The notes under the pieces were generated by a model. That model was not told the DNA's origin. It saw only the letters and a program-made list of their open reading frames with translations, and made no database searches. A program made the position numbers and the translations under genes. Shown in pieces: positions 49,267 to 59,743 of a DNA stretch of 64,000 nucleotides (its first letter is position 1; each line of letters starts with the position of its first letter). Origin of the DNA: Oscillospiraceae bacterium (lineage in GTDB: Bacteria > Bacillota > Clostridia > Oscillospirales > Acutalibacteraceae). Where the stretch lies: contig SVOR01000003.1 of the NCBI GenBank assembly GCA_015066295.1, positions 22,308-86,307 on the forward strand, given 5' to 3'.

Positions 49267-51075
49267 ATGGCGAAAAACCAAACGAAAAATGACGTCACAA
49301 AAAAGCCCCGTAAAACTTATGGGCAAAAGCCCTATCAAAGCAAGGGCAAGAAAACATCAGCCTCAAAGGGCGCGACTGTGAAAAATAAAAAGTCTGCACC
49401 TAAGAAAAGTGCGCCCGCACTTCCGCTTCGCATAACCCCGCTTGGCGGACTTGGTGAAATAGGCAAAAACATAACCCTTTATGAATATAAGGACGAGATG
49501 ATTCTTGTCGACTGCGGTATGTCCTTTCCCGACGAGGAAACGCCGGGTATTGATATTGTAATTCCCGACTTCACCTACGTTTTGGCAAATGCCGATAAAA
49601 TTAAGGGCTTATTTTTAACCCACGGTCACGAGGACCATATTGGTGCAATACCGTACCTTCTTAAAAACTTCAACGTGCCGATTTATGCCACAAGGCTAAC
49701 ACTCGGTCTTGTTGAGGCAAAGCTTAAGGAGCATCGCCTTTTAGAGTCGGCAAAATTAAACGTAGTAAAACCCGGTGATATTATTAGACTCGGTGCATTT
49801 TCGGTTGAGCTTATACACGTTAATCACTCAATTCCTGATGCGGTAGGTATGGCAATACGCTGTCCTGCGGGTCTTTGCGTGCATACGGGCGACTTTAAAA
49901 TTGATACCACACCTATTGACGATAAGGTTATAGATATTTCTCGCTTTGCCGAGCTTGGTCGCGAGGGTGTACTCGCATACCTTGCCGATTCAACCAACGT
50001 TGAGCGACCGGGTTATACCTCAAGCGAGCGGCTGGTGGGTGAATCCTTTTCAAGCTTATTTAAAAAGGCAAAGAAAAACAGAATTATCGTTGCAACCTTT
50101 TCTTCAAACATTCACCGCATACAGCAGATTATTGATGAAGCTGTAAACTGTGGCAGAAAGGTAGCGGTTTCGGGCAGGAGTATGCTCAACGTCGTAAATA
50201 TAGCGGCAGAGCTCGGCTATCTTAACGTTGCCGAGGGTGTTTTGATTGATATTGAGGATATAAAGAAATATACACCCGATAAGCTCGTTATAGTTACAAC
50301 GGGCAGTCAGGGCGAGCCTATGTCGGCTCTGCACAGAATTGCGGCGGGTGAGCATAGAAACGTTGAGATAATCCCCGGCGATATGATTATCATTTCGGCA
50401 ACACCTATCCCCGGTAACGAAAAGCTTGTAAGCAAGGTTATAAATGAGCTTATGAAGCGCGGCGCCAACGTTGTATATGAGAAAATGTACGACGTTCACG
50501 TGTCGGGTCACGCCTGTCAAGAGGAATTAAAGTTAATGCTAAGCATCGTGAAGCCGAAATACTTTATACCGCTTCATGGCGAACAAAAGCATTTGGCAAA
50601 ACATTCAATGCTGGCGCAATCCATGGGCATGGCTAAGGAGAATATAGTTGTTGCGCAAAACGGTAACGTTATCGAGGTGTCGCCAAAGGCCGTTAAAATA
50701 GCCGACCACGTTACAGCGGGCAGGGTGCTTGTTGACGGACTCGGTGTAGGTGACGTTGGCAGCATAGTTCTGCGCGACCGCCTGCATTTGTCCGAGCATG
50801 GTATAATAATCATTGTTCTTACGATGGATTCGGTGACGGGCGAGGTTGTTTCGGGACCCGACGTTGTATCTCGCGGCTTCGTTTACGTTAAGGAGTCGGA
50901 GGAGCTAATGGCTGAAATAACCGAGTTATCCTGCGATATACTCGAGCGTTGCTACTATAAAAACCGTGGCGACTGGAACAGCATCAAATTAAAACTGCGT
51001 GACGGCGTATCGAAGTTCTTATACGAGCGTACACGCCGCAGTCCTATGATTTTACCCATTATAATGGAGATTTAG
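49267..51075 (+). CDS. rnj: ribonuclease J
   Basis: 602 aa from the ATG at 49267. A Lys-rich N-terminal extension of about 50 residues is absent from standard RNase J and may bind RNA. Beta-CASP metallo-beta-lactamase core: HGHEDHIG (H119-H124), VHTGDFKID, ADSTNVERPG, ATFSSNIHRIQQ, TTGSQGEPMSALHRIAAGEH and VSGHACQEELKLML; FIPLHGEQKHL at the end of the core. It performs 5'-3' exo- and endonucleolytic RNA decay and maturation. First gene of an operon that continues into gdpP. Confidence 0.94.
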   Translation: MAKNQTKNDVTKKPRKTYGQKPYQSKGKKTSASKGATVKNKKSAPKKSAPALPLRITPLGGLGEIGKNITLYEYKDEMILVDCGMSFPDEETPGIDIVIPDFTYVLANADKIKGLFLTHGHEDHIGAIPYLLKNFNVPIYATRLTLGLVEAKLKEHRLLESAKLNVVKPGDIIRLGAFSVELIHVNHSIPDAVGMAIRCPAGLCVHTGDFKIDTTPIDDKVIDISRFAELGREGVLAYLADSTNVERPGYTSSERLVGESFSSLFKKAKKNRIIVATFSSNIHRIQQIIDEAVNCGRKVAVSGRSMLNVVNIAAELGYLNVAEGVLIDIEDIKKYTPDKLVIVTTGSQGEPMSALHRIAAGEHRNVEIIPGDMIIISATPIPGNEKLVSKVINELMKRGANVVYEKMYDVHVSGHACQEELKLMLSIVKPKYFIPLHGEQKHLAKHSMLAQSMGMAKENIVVAQNGNVIEVSPKAVKIADHVTAGRVLVDGLGVGDVGSIVLRDRLHLSEHGIIIIVLTMDSVTGEVVSGPDVVSRGFVYVKESEELMAEITELSCDILERCYYKNRGDWNSIKLKLRDGVSKFLYERTRRSPMILPIIMEI

Positions 51076-51099
51076 TTAAAATTAAGGTAGGTGAGAAAG

Positions 51100-53040
51100 G
51101 TGAAAGGAAGAAACAGTGGAAAATTTTGGATATTAGCGGTAGCCTTTGCGCTTTTATTTGTGGTGCAGAGTGTGGCTTTGCTTATATATAACGAAACACT
51201 ATTTCTTATAACCCTTGCCGTCTTTTTGGTGCTCATAGTAGCGCTCGTTATCTGCTACAACGCGCTAAAACGCACTGTGTATCGCAATATAATGACGTCG
51301 GCACAGCTTATGACCGATAGTGAGGGCGAATCCCTTAAAAACTTTTCTGCACCTATTATTATTTTATCAAAAAGCGGTACTGTTATTTGGTATAACAAGG
51401 CGCTTGCCGCCATAAGCCTTGGCGAAAATTTGCTCGGCAGCAATTTTTCGTCAATAATAGGCGAGAACGCCTACAGCAAGCTTATGCACTTTAAAAATAC
51501 CGAGGCAACGCTTTTTAATAAAATTTTTGATATGTATGCTCTCGGTAATAACGACGTTAAGGTGATATACTTTATCGACCAGACCGAGCTTAAAAGAACG
51601 GCGGCAGAATACCGATTTTCGCGTCCCGTAATTGCTTTTTTGGAAATTGATTCTCTCGAGCAGGTTTTAAGCGATATGCGCGACAGTAAAAAGGCGCAGA
51701 TTTGTGGTGAAATTCAAGACCTCATTGAAAAATGGTTTAGCGAAACGGGCGGTATAATGCGCACGTTGTCAAACAGCCGTTTTATGCTTGTATTCGAGCA
51801 AAGGTATTTAAAGCGTTTTGAGGAAGAAAAGTTTAGGATACTCGAGCGTGTGCGAAACTATCTGATTGACGAGCGCAAATCGCTCACACTTTCAATTGGT
51901 ATCGGTCATGGAGCCAAGACCTTTATTGAGTGTGAAGCGCTTGCTAAAAAGGCGCTCGATATGTCACTTAGTCGCGGCGGCGACCAGGTAGCAATTAAAG
52001 CACCAAACGATGATTACAGATTTTACGGCGGCGTTAAGGCGGTTGCCGAAAAGGGTTCGCGTGTGCGTGCCAGAATTACCGCAAACGCCCTTAGTGAGCT
52101 CATTTTATCGAGCGAGCGAGTAGTCATTATGGGACATAAGTTTTCCGACCTCGACTGCCTTGGTGCATCGGTGGCTTTGGCACAGACCATACAGGAGATG
52201 GACGTGCCGGTTGACATAGTGCTTAATAAAAATGAGAGTATGGCGGAAAGCCTGCTCGAATATATCTGTGATAATGGTTTTTCCGACATAATCGCTTCGG
52301 GTGAGGAGATTTTGCCCGCGATAGATGAAAACACCTTGCTTATAGTTGTCGATACTCACAGAAAAACGGTGCTTGACAGTCCCGAGATTTACGAAAAAGC
52401 AAGCAGAGTGGTGGTTATCGACCATCATCGCAAGGCTACCGACCATATTGATAATGCCGTAATATTCTACGATGAAACGGTGGCATCCTCAACCTGCGAA
52501 ATGGTGGCAGAGCTTTGTCAGTATATGAGTAACGCTAAATTAACCGAGTTGCAGGCCAATGCGCTGCTTTCGGGTATAATGCTCGATACAAAGAATTTTG
52601 TTTTAAATACGGGTGTTCGCACCTTTGAGGCGGCGGCATATCTGCGCAAGTGCGGTGCCGACCCCGTTATAGTTAAAAAGATGTTTTCCGATTCGATGGA
52701 CATCTACAAACGCAAATATGCCGTTATTTCCTCGGCACAGCTTTACGGCGACTGCGTAGTTGCCATAAATCCCGAGAACGATAGCGCTGCAAGGCTTATT
52801 TCGGCACAGGCGGCGGACGAGCTGTTAAACGTAAATCACGTTAAGGCGTCCTTTGTTCTTTACCCGTCTAATAATGCGGTCAATATTTCGGCTCGCTCGT
52901 TTGGGGATAAAAACGTTCAACTTATTATGGAAAAATTAGGCGGCGGCGGTCATAGAACAATGGCGGCATGCAGCATAAAAAATACAACCTTTGAGGCGGC
53001 CGTTGTCGCCTTGCAGGAAGCAATAGATAGTGAAGGGTGA
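51100..53040 (+). CDS. gdpP: GdpP-type cyclic-di-AMP phosphodiesterase
   Basis: 646 aa; GTG at 51100 chosen because AAGGTAGG lies 8 bp upstream (an alternative GTG is at 51091). Two N-terminal transmembrane helices (residues 9-55), then a PAS-like domain (about 80-150), a degenerate GGDEF domain (about 155-290), DHH (about 325-480) and DHHA1 (about 540-640). DHH motifs: [31 protein letters not shown] and GGGGHRTMA. It hydrolyses c-di-AMP, controlling potassium and wall homeostasis. It is followed directly by rplI and dnaB as in most Firmicutes. Confidence 0.93.
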   Translation: MKGRNSGKFWILAVAFALLFVVQSVALLIYNETLFLITLAVFLVLIVALVICYNALKRTVYRNIMTSAQLMTDSEGESLKNFSAPIIILSKSGTVIWYNKALAAISLGENLLGSNFSSIIGENAYSKLMHFKNTEATLFNKIFDMYALGNNDVKVIYFIDQTELKRTAAEYRFSRPVIAFLEIDSLEQVLSDMRDSKKAQICGEIQDLIEKWFSETGGIMRTLSNSRFMLVFEQRYLKRFEEEKFRILERVRNYLIDERKSLTLSIGIGHGAKTFIECEALAKKALDMSLSRGGDQVAIKAPNDDYRFYGGVKAVAEKGSRVRARITANALSELILSSERVVIMGHKFSDLDCLGASVALAQTIQEMDVPVDIVLNKNESMAESLLEYICDNGFSDIIASGEEILPAIDENTLLIVVDTHRKTVLDSPEIYEKASRVVVIDHHRKATDHIDNAVIFYDETVASSTCEMVAELCQYMSNAKLTELQANALLSGIMLDTKNFVLNTGVRTFEAAAYLRKCGADPVIVKKMFSDSMDIYKRKYAVISSAQLYGDCVVAINPENDSAARLISAQAADELLNVNHVKASFVLYPSNNAVNISARSFGDKNVQLIMEKLGGGGHRTMAACSIKNTTFEAAVVALQEAIDSEG

Positions 53041-53045
53041 TTAAA

Positions 53046-53489
53046 ATGAAGGTAATTTTATTAGCAGACGTTAAAGGACAGGGCAAAAAGGGTGAGCTTT
53101 GCAACGTATCGGACGGATATGCACGCAACTTTCTTTTCCCGAAAAACCTTGCAATAGAGGCTAACAACGCGGCATTATCCGAGCTTAAAAGCCGTGAGGA
53201 TGCCAAGGCACATCACATTAAGGAAGAAAAGAACGCCGCGCAGGAATTGGCAAACAAAATTGAAGGTGCCAAAGTTTCGGTAACCGCCAAGGCGGGTGCT
53301 AACGGTAAGCTGTTCGGTTCGGTTACCTCTAAGGAGGTTGCGCTTGCCGTTAAAAATACTATGGGTATCGAGATTGACCGCAAAAAGCTAACCGTTAAGG
53401 ATATTAAAAATTACGGCGAATATACCGCTGAAATTAAGCTTTACACAGGCATCACCGCTAAATTTACGGTTGAAGTTAAGCCCCAGTAA
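53046..53489 (+). CDS. rplI: 50S ribosomal protein L9
   Basis: 147 aa from the ATG at 53046 with GGGTGA upstream. The start [20 protein letters not shown] with [19 protein letters not shown] is the L9 signature. The long connecting helix ([21 protein letters not shown] region) and the C-terminal domain are complete. Binds 23S rRNA. Confidence 0.97.
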   Translation: MKVILLADVKGQGKKGELCNVSDGYARNFLFPKNLAIEANNAALSELKSREDAKAHHIKEEKNAAQELANKIEGAKVSVTAKAGANGKLFGSVTSKEVALAVKNTMGIEIDRKKLTVKDIKNYGEYTAEIKLYTGITAKFTVEVKPQ

Positions 53490-53510
53490 ATAAAAATTAG
53501 GAGAAAAGAA

Positions 53511-54878
53511 ATGGCAGACAATAAATTGTTAATGGACCTTGATGGTCAACGCTTGCCTTATTCGCTTGAAGCCGAGCAATCGGTTCTCGGCGCTATTATA
53601 ATTGACCCGCAAAGCATCGAGCTTGTTGCACCTCAGTTAAAGCCCGAGTATTTCTATATCCCACAGCATAGAGAAATATATAAAACCCTTTCAAGTATGT
53701 TCGAGCTCAGTCGTACCATCGACTTTGTAACACTACTCGAAAAGCTAAAGGATAACGGTATTTATGACGAGGCGGGCGGCAAGGCTTATATTAGCGAGCT
53801 TGCACAAATTGTGCCGACCTCGGCCAATATACTTACATACGTTGCAATTATTAGGGAACGTTATTATACCCGCTCACTCATACTTGCGGCGCAAAATATC
53901 ATAACCGATGCCAGCGAGAGTGCAATGGATGCCGAGCGTCTTATTGATTCGGCAGAGCAGAGAATTTATGAAATTCGTCAGGGCAGAGACATTTCGGGAC
54001 TTACCCACATAGGACAGGTTATTAAGGACGAAACCTACGACCGACTCGAAAAAATGAACGACCCCGAAACGAGAGACGAATACGTTGGTTTGCCCACAGG
54101 TATTGGTGAACTCGACAAGGTAATTACGGGACTTCACAAATCCGATCTTATAATTGTCGGTGCTCGTCCCGGTATGGGTAAAACCTCGTTTGCGCTTAAT
54201 ATTGCACGTAACGTTGCTTTTAAGAAGAAGAGGGTTTGCTTCTTCTCACTCGAAATGACACGTGACCAGTTGGCACAGCGTCTACTCTCGAGCGAGGCTA
54301 TGATACCCAGCACTAAGCTTCGTACGGGCGAGCTTTCGTCAGAGGAATGGGTGCGTCTTGCCAATGCAGGCTCCGAGCTTTCAAATACCGAGATTTACCT
54401 CGATGAAACTGCGGGTATTACGGTACCTGAGATGAAGGCTAAGCTCAGACGTATGAAGAAGGTTGACCTTGTAATAATCGACTATTTAGGTCTTATGCAC
54501 TCTGCCAAGCGCACCGAAAATCGTGTGCAAGAGGTACAGGAGATAACAGGTAGCCTTAAAATAATGGCTAAGGAATTAAAGGTGCCCGTAATGGTCTGCG
54601 CACAGCTTTCGCGTGGTACCGAGACTAAGGGCAAATCGCATATTCCTGCCCTCTCCGACCTTCGTGAATCGGGCTCTATCGAGCAGGATGCAGATATAGT
54701 CATGTTCCTATATAGAGAAACCTATTACGATAACGAAAAACGCGAGGACGAGGCTCCGTCCGACCCGAATTCGGCAAAGTGTATCGTTGCTAAAAACCGT
54801 CATGGTGAGCTTACAACGGTAGATTTGCATTGGGACGGTCAGTTTACACGCTTTGCGTCAAAGGATGTTTTCAGATAA
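53511..54878 (+). CDS. dnaB: replicative DNA helicase DnaB
   Basis: 455 aa, AGGAGAAAAG ribosome site. N-terminal domain with LPYSLEAEQSVLGAIIIDP; linker; RecA-like C-terminal domain with Walker A GARPGMGKTS (217-226), DLVIIDYLGLMH (Walker B), QLSRGTE and LSDLRESGSIEQDADIVMFL. It unwinds DNA ahead of the replication fork as a hexamer. Its stop overlaps the tilS start (TAATG). Confidence 0.97.
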   Translation: MADNKLLMDLDGQRLPYSLEAEQSVLGAIIIDPQSIELVAPQLKPEYFYIPQHREIYKTLSSMFELSRTIDFVTLLEKLKDNGIYDEAGGKAYISELAQIVPTSANILTYVAIIRERYYTRSLILAAQNIITDASESAMDAERLIDSAEQRIYEIRQGRDISGLTHIGQVIKDETYDRLEKMNDPETRDEYVGLPTGIGELDKVITGLHKSDLIIVGARPGMGKTSFALNIARNVAFKKKRVCFFSLEMTRDQLAQRLLSSEAMIPSTKLRTGELSSEEWVRLANAGSELSNTEIYLDETAGITVPEMKAKLRRMKKVDLVIIDYLGLMHSAKRTENRVQEVQEITGSLKIMAKELKVPVMVCAQLSRGTETKGKSHIPALSDLRESGSIEQDADIVMFLYRETYYDNEKREDEAPSDPNSAKCIVAKNRHGELTTVDLHWDGQFTRFASKDVFR

Positions 54879-56155
54879 TGCTAAAAAAGGTTTTAGCGGC
54901 AATAGAGAAAAACAATATGCTCGAAACGGGTGCCACCGTTACCGTGGCGCTTTCGGGCGGTGCCGATTCTGTGGCATTGCTTTATTGTCTGCTTGAATTA
55001 AAAAAAGAGCGTTCTTTTAACCTGAACGCCGCCCACCTCAACCACATGTTAAGGGGTGAGGAATCGTTTCGGGACGAAAACTTTGTAAAAGAATTATGCG
55101 GTAAGCTTAATATACAGCTTTTTTGTGAGAGTATCGACGTCGCCGCCGAGGCGCAAAAATCGGGTGAGAGCATCGAGCTTGCCGCCCGAAAAATAAGGTA
55201 TGATTTTTTAAACCGTGTCTCGACCGGTGTCATCGCTACCGCCCACACCGCAAGCGACTCTTTTGAAACAATGCTTTTCAATTTAAGCCGTGGCACTGCA
55301 ATAAACGGGCTTTGCGGCATACCGCCTAAAAGGGATAACCTTATACGCCCGCTTATTTATTGCACAAGGGCAGACGTCGAGCAGTATTGCGCTCAAAATG
55401 GTATTGCCTACGTGACCGACAGCACCAATTTAACCGACGATTATACGCGCAATAAAATAAGACACAAGGTTATACCCGTTTTAAAGGGAATAAATCCGTC
55501 GGCTGAGAAGGCCGCGATGCGTACGGCTGCATCGCTTTCAGAGGATGCTGATTTTTTAAATAGTGTTGCGAGTGATGCTTTAAGCGACTGCGTAAGGGAC
55601 GAAAAAATCGATATAAAAATGTTGTTATCATATCATCCCGCAATTGCCAAAAGGGTTGTTAAAGCCTTTTACGAAGCGCGATTTTCGGCCACACTTGACA
55701 GTGCGGCGGTAAATAGGGTGTACGATATTTGTAAAGAGGGTAGCGGCAGTATTATATTACCGTTAAAGGTCAAATTAACTATAAAGGACGGCTTTTTAAG
55801 CCTTGGCGAATCGAATTTTACAAAGGTTAAATACGAAATAACCTATAAAAAAGAAAAGATTAACAATTTACTCACAAATAACTGCTTAGATTATGATAAA
55901 ATAGTCGGCAGTATGGTTGTTCGCACAAGACAAGAGGGCGATAAAATTCGCCTAGCCAACAGGGGAGTTACCAAAACCCTTAAAAAACTTTTTTGCGAAT
56001 TAAAAATACCTGAGTATATGCGCAATAATTTACCCGTAATTGCCGATGATAACGGCGTTATCTGGATTTACGGTGTCGGTATCAGCGAGAGGGTAAAAAT
56101 AGATTCTGCAACAGAAAATATTGTTAGTATATTAGTTAAAGAAATAAAAGAATAA
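54878..56155 (+). CDS. tilS: tRNA(Ile)-lysidine synthetase
   Basis: 425 aa from the ATG at 54878 that overlaps the dnaB stop. PP-loop S26-GGADS31 in VALSGGADSVALLY. Family stretches NAAHLNHMLRGEESFRDENF, ARKIRYDF, TAHTASDSFET and DSTNLTDDYTRNKIRHKVIP. The C-terminal TilS domain (GDKIRLANRGVTKTLKKLF) is present. It turns the CAU anticodon of tRNA-Ile2 into one reading AUA. Followed by hpt and ftsH as in Bacillus. Confidence 0.95.
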   Translation: MLKKVLAAIEKNNMLETGATVTVALSGGADSVALLYCLLELKKERSFNLNAAHLNHMLRGEESFRDENFVKELCGKLNIQLFCESIDVAAEAQKSGESIELAARKIRYDFLNRVSTGVIATAHTASDSFETMLFNLSRGTAINGLCGIPPKRDNLIRPLIYCTRADVEQYCAQNGIAYVTDSTNLTDDYTRNKIRHKVIPVLKGINPSAEKAAMRTAASLSEDADFLNSVASDALSDCVRDEKIDIKMLLSYHPAIAKRVVKAFYEARFSATLDSAAVNRVYDICKEGSGSIILPLKVKLTIKDGFLSLGESNFTKVKYEITYKKEKINNLLTNNCLDYDKIVGSMVVRTRQEGDKIRLANRGVTKTLKKLFCELKIPEYMRNNLPVIADDNGVIWIYGVGISERVKIDSATENIVSILVKEIKE

Positions 56156-56171
56156 TTTTGGGGATGATAAA

Positions 56172-56714
56172 ATGTCAATGGATAACGATGTTTTGGAGGT
56201 ATTGCTCACACGTGAGCAGATAAAGGAAATTTGCGAAAGATTAGGTGAGCAGATTACGGAGGATTATAAGGGTAAAAAATTATTGCTCGTATCGGTGCTT
56301 CGCGGTGCCGTTGTGTTTATGGCAGATATTATGCGTGAAATTAAACTGCCGTGCGAAATCGATTTTATGTCAATTTCATCCTATAAGGGTGCTAACAGTA
56401 CAGGCGTTGTGCAGTTTAAAAAAGACCTTGATATAAATCCCGAGGGCTATGATATACTAATAGTTGAGGATATTTTAGATACAGGGCTTTCGCTAAAATA
56501 CATAGTCGAAATTTTAAAGACAAAAAATGCAAACAGTGTTAAAATTTGCACCTTCCTTGATAAGCCCGAAAATCGCAAGGCAGATATTACCGCCGATTAT
56601 GTAGGCGCCACTGTTCCTAACGCATTTGTTGTAGGCTATGGCCTTGATTATAATGAAAAATACAGAAATTTACCCTACCTCGGCATTTTAAAGCCCGAAG
56701 TGTACAGTAAGTGA
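56172..56714 (+). CDS. hpt: hypoxanthine(-guanine) phosphoribosyltransferase
   Basis: 180 aa, GGGGATG-type ribosome site. PRPP motif VEDILDTGLSLKYI, VSVLRGAVVFMADIMREI, SISSYKGANSTG (flexible loop), CTFLDKPENRK and VVGYGLDYNEKYRNLPYLG. Salvages hypoxanthine and guanine to IMP and GMP. Central gene of the conserved tilS-hpt-ftsH cluster. Confidence 0.96.
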   Translation: MSMDNDVLEVLLTREQIKEICERLGEQITEDYKGKKLLLVSVLRGAVVFMADIMREIKLPCEIDFMSISSYKGANSTGVVQFKKDLDINPEGYDILIVEDILDTGLSLKYIVEILKTKNANSVKICTFLDKPENRKADITADYVGATVPNAFVVGYGLDYNEKYRNLPYLGILKPEVYSK

Positions 56715-56744
56715 TTTTATTCTCGAAAGGATGTACCACCTAAA

Positions 56745-58622
56745 ATGAAGAAAAACCTAAAAAGCGTTTTAGTTTTTGTTGTTATTTTTGCTGTGTTGGT
56801 TGGCGCGGTTGCGCTTGTCAATTTTGGCGGCAAAAAGACAGAAAAAACTAAATATTCCGAAATTGTAAATATGATAGCCAATAATGAAATTTCGGAATTC
56901 ACAATTAACTATTATAGCGGCAAGCTGGAATACACCAAAAGGGATAACGGCAAGACCTATACCTATGTCGTTGCCGATGCACAGGTATTCCGCGCCGACG
57001 TTATGCCCTACGTTACCGCAATAAACGACGCATATCGTACATCAGAGGATAAAGATGACGATAAGCTTATGATTACCTATAACGCCACCAAAAAGGGCGC
57101 CGAAACAGCTTGGTTTAGGGAGATGTGGCCGCTGCTTCTCATAAGTGTCGGTATAGCTGTAGTATTTATAATTACAATGCGCCGTATGTCAGCGTCAATG
57201 GGCAACGATAAGGCTATGGGATTTGGCAAGGCCAAATCTAAAAAGGTGACCGACGGTAAGAAGACCACCTTCGCCGACGTCGCAGGCGCAGATGAGGAAA
57301 AGGAAGAGCTGGAAGAAATTGTTGAATTCCTAAAATCACCATCTCGCTTTAATGAGCTCGGTGCCAGAATCCCCAAGGGTGTGCTTTTAGTTGGCCCTCC
57401 CGGAACGGGTAAAACCTTGCTTGCTCGTGCAGTTGCAGGTGAGGCGGGCGTTCCTTTCTTTAGTATTTCGGGTTCCGACTTTGTTGAAATGTTTGTCGGT
57501 GTTGGTGCTTCACGTGTAAGAGATTTATTTGGCGAGGCTAAAAAGAGTGCCCCCGCAATTATATTTATTGATGAAATCGATGCTGTTGGTCGTCAGCGTG
57601 GTGCAGGTCTTGGCGGCGGACACGACGAGAGAGAGCAGACCTTGAACCAGTTGCTCGTTGAGATGGACGGCTTCGGTGCTAACGAGGGTGTTATCGTTAT
57701 GGCGGCTACCAACCGTCCTGATATACTCGATAAGGCGCTTCTGCGACCGGGACGTTTTGACCGTCAGATTACGGTTAACTATCCCGACGTTAAGGGCAGA
57801 GAGGATATATTAAAGGTGCATTCTCGTTCAAAGCCACTCGGTCCCGATGTTTCGCTCGAAACTATTGCAAAATCGACGGCAGGCTTTACGGGTGCCGATC
57901 TTGAAAATCTGCTAAACGAGGCGGCCTTGCTTGCGGCTCGCAAGGGTCTTAAAGCCATCACTCAAGAGCAGATTGAGGAGGCAACAATTAAGGTTGTAAT
58001 GGGTACCGAAAAGAAGTCTCACGTTATTAAGGATAAGGACAAGTGGATAACCTCATATCACGAGGCGGGTCACGCAATTGTTTCCTACTTCCTGCCAACC
58101 CAAGACCCCGTTCATCAAATATCCATTATTCCTCGCGGTATGGCGGCAGGATATACTATGTATCTGCCAACCGAGGAAAAGGGACACGTTTCGAAAAATA
58201 CTATGCTCGAGCAAATTTGTTCGCTTCTTGGCGGTCGTGCTGCTGAGCAGTTGACTCAGGACGATATCTGCACGGGCGCATCAAATGATATTCAACGCGC
58301 AACCGAGCTTGCTCGCAAGATGGTTACAAAGTACGGTATGAGTGAGAAGTTAGGTCTTGTAACCTACGGTACCGATAACGATGCTGTATTCCTTGGTCGT
58401 GATTTCTCATCTAACCCCAACTATTCCGAAAAAATTGCGGCTATGATTGATGAGGAAATTGAATCAATCGTAACCGAGCAATATAATAAGGCGTTAGATA
58501 TTCTAAAAGGCTCTATGGATAAGCTGAACGTCGTTGCAAACGAGCTTTTCCAAAAGGAAAAAATCGATGGTGAGGACTTCAGAGAAATTATGAAAAACGA
58601 GCCCGAAAAAACCGAAGAATAA
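56745..58622 (+). CDS. ftsH: ATP-dependent zinc metalloprotease FtsH
   Basis: 625 aa. Two transmembrane helices (about 7-27 and 126-145) flank an extracytoplasmic segment. AAA domain: Walker A GPPGTGKT (217-224), Walker B FIDEID, SRH with [18 protein letters not shown]. Protease zinc site HEAGH (439-443) with the distal Asp in [13 protein letters not shown]. It degrades misfolded membrane and regulatory proteins. Ribosome site GAAAGGATG. A terminator follows. Confidence 0.97.
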   Translation: MKKNLKSVLVFVVIFAVLVGAVALVNFGGKKTEKTKYSEIVNMIANNEISEFTINYYSGKLEYTKRDNGKTYTYVVADAQVFRADVMPYVTAINDAYRTSEDKDDDKLMITYNATKKGAETAWFREMWPLLLISVGIAVVFIITMRRMSASMGNDKAMGFGKAKSKKVTDGKKTTFADVAGADEEKEELEEIVEFLKSPSRFNELGARIPKGVLLVGPPGTGKTLLARAVAGEAGVPFFSISGSDFVEMFVGVGASRVRDLFGEAKKSAPAIIFIDEIDAVGRQRGAGLGGGHDEREQTLNQLLVEMDGFGANEGVIVMAATNRPDILDKALLRPGRFDRQITVNYPDVKGREDILKVHSRSKPLGPDVSLETIAKSTAGFTGADLENLLNEAALLAARKGLKAITQEQIEEATIKVVMGTEKKSHVIKDKDKWITSYHEAGHAIVSYFLPTQDPVHQISIIPRGMAAGYTMYLPTEEKGHVSKNTMLEQICSLLGGRAAEQLTQDDICTGASNDIQRATELARKMVTKYGMSEKLGLVTYGTDNDAVFLGRDFSSNPNYSEKIAAMIDEEIESIVTEQYNKALDILKGSMDKLNVVANELFQKEKIDGEDFREIMKNEPEKTEE

Positions 58623-58627
58623 TTTTT

Positions 58628-58660
58628 AAAAAAGTCAACGATTTTAATCGTTGACTTTTT
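58628..58660 (+). terminator. terminator after ftsH
   Basis: Stem AAAGTCAACGAT / ATCGTTGACTTT with T run. Confidence 0.87.
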
Positions 58661-58662
58661 AA

Positions 58663-58691
58663 TTGACTAAAGCGCTTTAGTGTGCTAAAAT
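58663..58691 (+). promoter_or_regulatory. promoter with perfect 16-bp palindrome upstream of the TrpR-like gene
   Basis: TTGACT 58663-58668, 17 bp, TAAAAT 58686-58691. ACTAAAGCGCTTTAGT (58666-58681) is a perfect palindrome overlapping the -35 and the spacer. Likely operator, probably for the downstream TrpR-family protein. Confidence 0.75.
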
Positions 58692-58725
58692 GTTATTTAG
58701 TAAAATGAAAGAGTAGGTGCCGAAT

Positions 58726-59010
58726 ATGGACAAGCTTAAGAGTCAATATAATGATGATTTTTTTGAAGCTGTACTGACACTAAAAAACGTTGAGGAATGC
58801 TACAAGTTTTTTGCCGACGTTTGCACCCCTAAGGAAATTAACACAATTTCACAGCGCTACACCGTTGCCACAATGTTAAAGGACGGCAAGGTTTACAGCG
58901 ATATAGTGAATACAACGGGCGCATCAACCGCCACCGTAAGCCGTGTTAAGCGTTCGATGGGGGATGAGGATAGCGGCTATAAAATTGTATTTGAGAGATT
59001 AGGGAAATGA
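58726..59010 (+). CDS. YerC/YecD-type TrpR-family DNA-binding protein
   Basis: 94 aa from the ATG at 58726 (AGGTG upstream; a GTG at 58717 is part of that site). All-helical TrpR-like fold: FFEAVLTLKNVEECYKFFAD, CTPKEINTISQRYTVATMLK and the recognition region YSDIVNTTGASTATVSRVKR. The palindrome in its promoter suggests autorepression. YerC function is poorly known; its gene overlaps the methyltransferase by 4 bp. Confidence 0.92.
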   Translation: MDKLKSQYNDDFFEAVLTLKNVEECYKFFADVCTPKEINTISQRYTVATMLKDGKVYSDIVNTTGASTATVSRVKRSMGDEDSGYKIVFERLGK

Positions 59011-59741
59011 GTGTATATAAAGACTTTGCTTTTTATTATGATGCGCTCACCCTTGACGTGAATTATAAAGAGCGCACCGAGTATCTCTGCTCGCTTTTCG
59101 AAAAATATGACCGTATGCCGTCGCTGCTTCTCGATTTAGCCTGCGGTACGGGTAATTTTTCGGTGGAGCTTGCGGCAAAGGGTATTCAGGTAATAGGTGT
59201 TGAACCATCAAGTGATATGCTTTCGGTCGCTATGCAAAAGGCAACCGAAAATATTATGTATTTATGCCAGTCGGCAGAGGATTTAGAGCTTTACGGCACC
59301 GTTGACGGTGCGGTGTGCTGTCTTGACAGCATAAATCATATAACCGATGCCGATACTTTAAAAAAGGCGTTCGAAAGGGTAGCGCTATTTCTTGAAAAGG
59401 ACCGACTTTTTATATTCGACGTTAATACCGAATATAAGCATCGTGAGATTTTGGGTAATAATACCTTCGTTACCGAGCAGGATAATATCTTCTGTGTGTG
59501 GCAAAATTTTTATGATGAGAGTGAGAAAATAACCGATATAAATATCGATATTTTTGAAGAGGAAAACGGTAGTTATAACCGTATTTGTGAGGATTTTAGC
59601 GAGCGATGCTATTCGCAAGGCGAGCTTGAGGCTATGCTAAATAGTGCCGGTCTTAAAATAGAGGCCGTATTTGACGAAATGACCTTTGATGCGCCAAAGA
59701 GTGATAGCGAGCGTATCGTCTATGTAGTAAGAAGGGTATAG
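59007..59741 (+). CDS. class I SAM-dependent methyltransferase
   Basis: 244 aa, ATGA overlap with the previous gene. SAM site LLDLACGTGNFSVELA, acidic end of strand 2 GVEPSSDM, VCCLDSINHI. The pattern FAFYYDALTLDVNYKERTEY at the N-terminus and the CxxSxNY-type helper segment are those of small-molecule methyltransferases of Firmicutes that lie near comEA/dnaE or hslO. Substrate unknown. Confidence 0.87.
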   Translation: MSVYKDFAFYYDALTLDVNYKERTEYLCSLFEKYDRMPSLLLDLACGTGNFSVELAAKGIQVIGVEPSSDMLSVAMQKATENIMYLCQSAEDLELYGTVDGAVCCLDSINHITDADTLKKAFERVALFLEKDRLFIFDVNTEYKHREILGNNTFVTEQDNIFCVWQNFYDESEKITDINIDIFEEENGSYNRICEDFSERCYSQGELEAMLNSAGLKIEAVFDEMTFDAPKSDSERIVYVVRRV

Positions 59742-59743
59742 TA

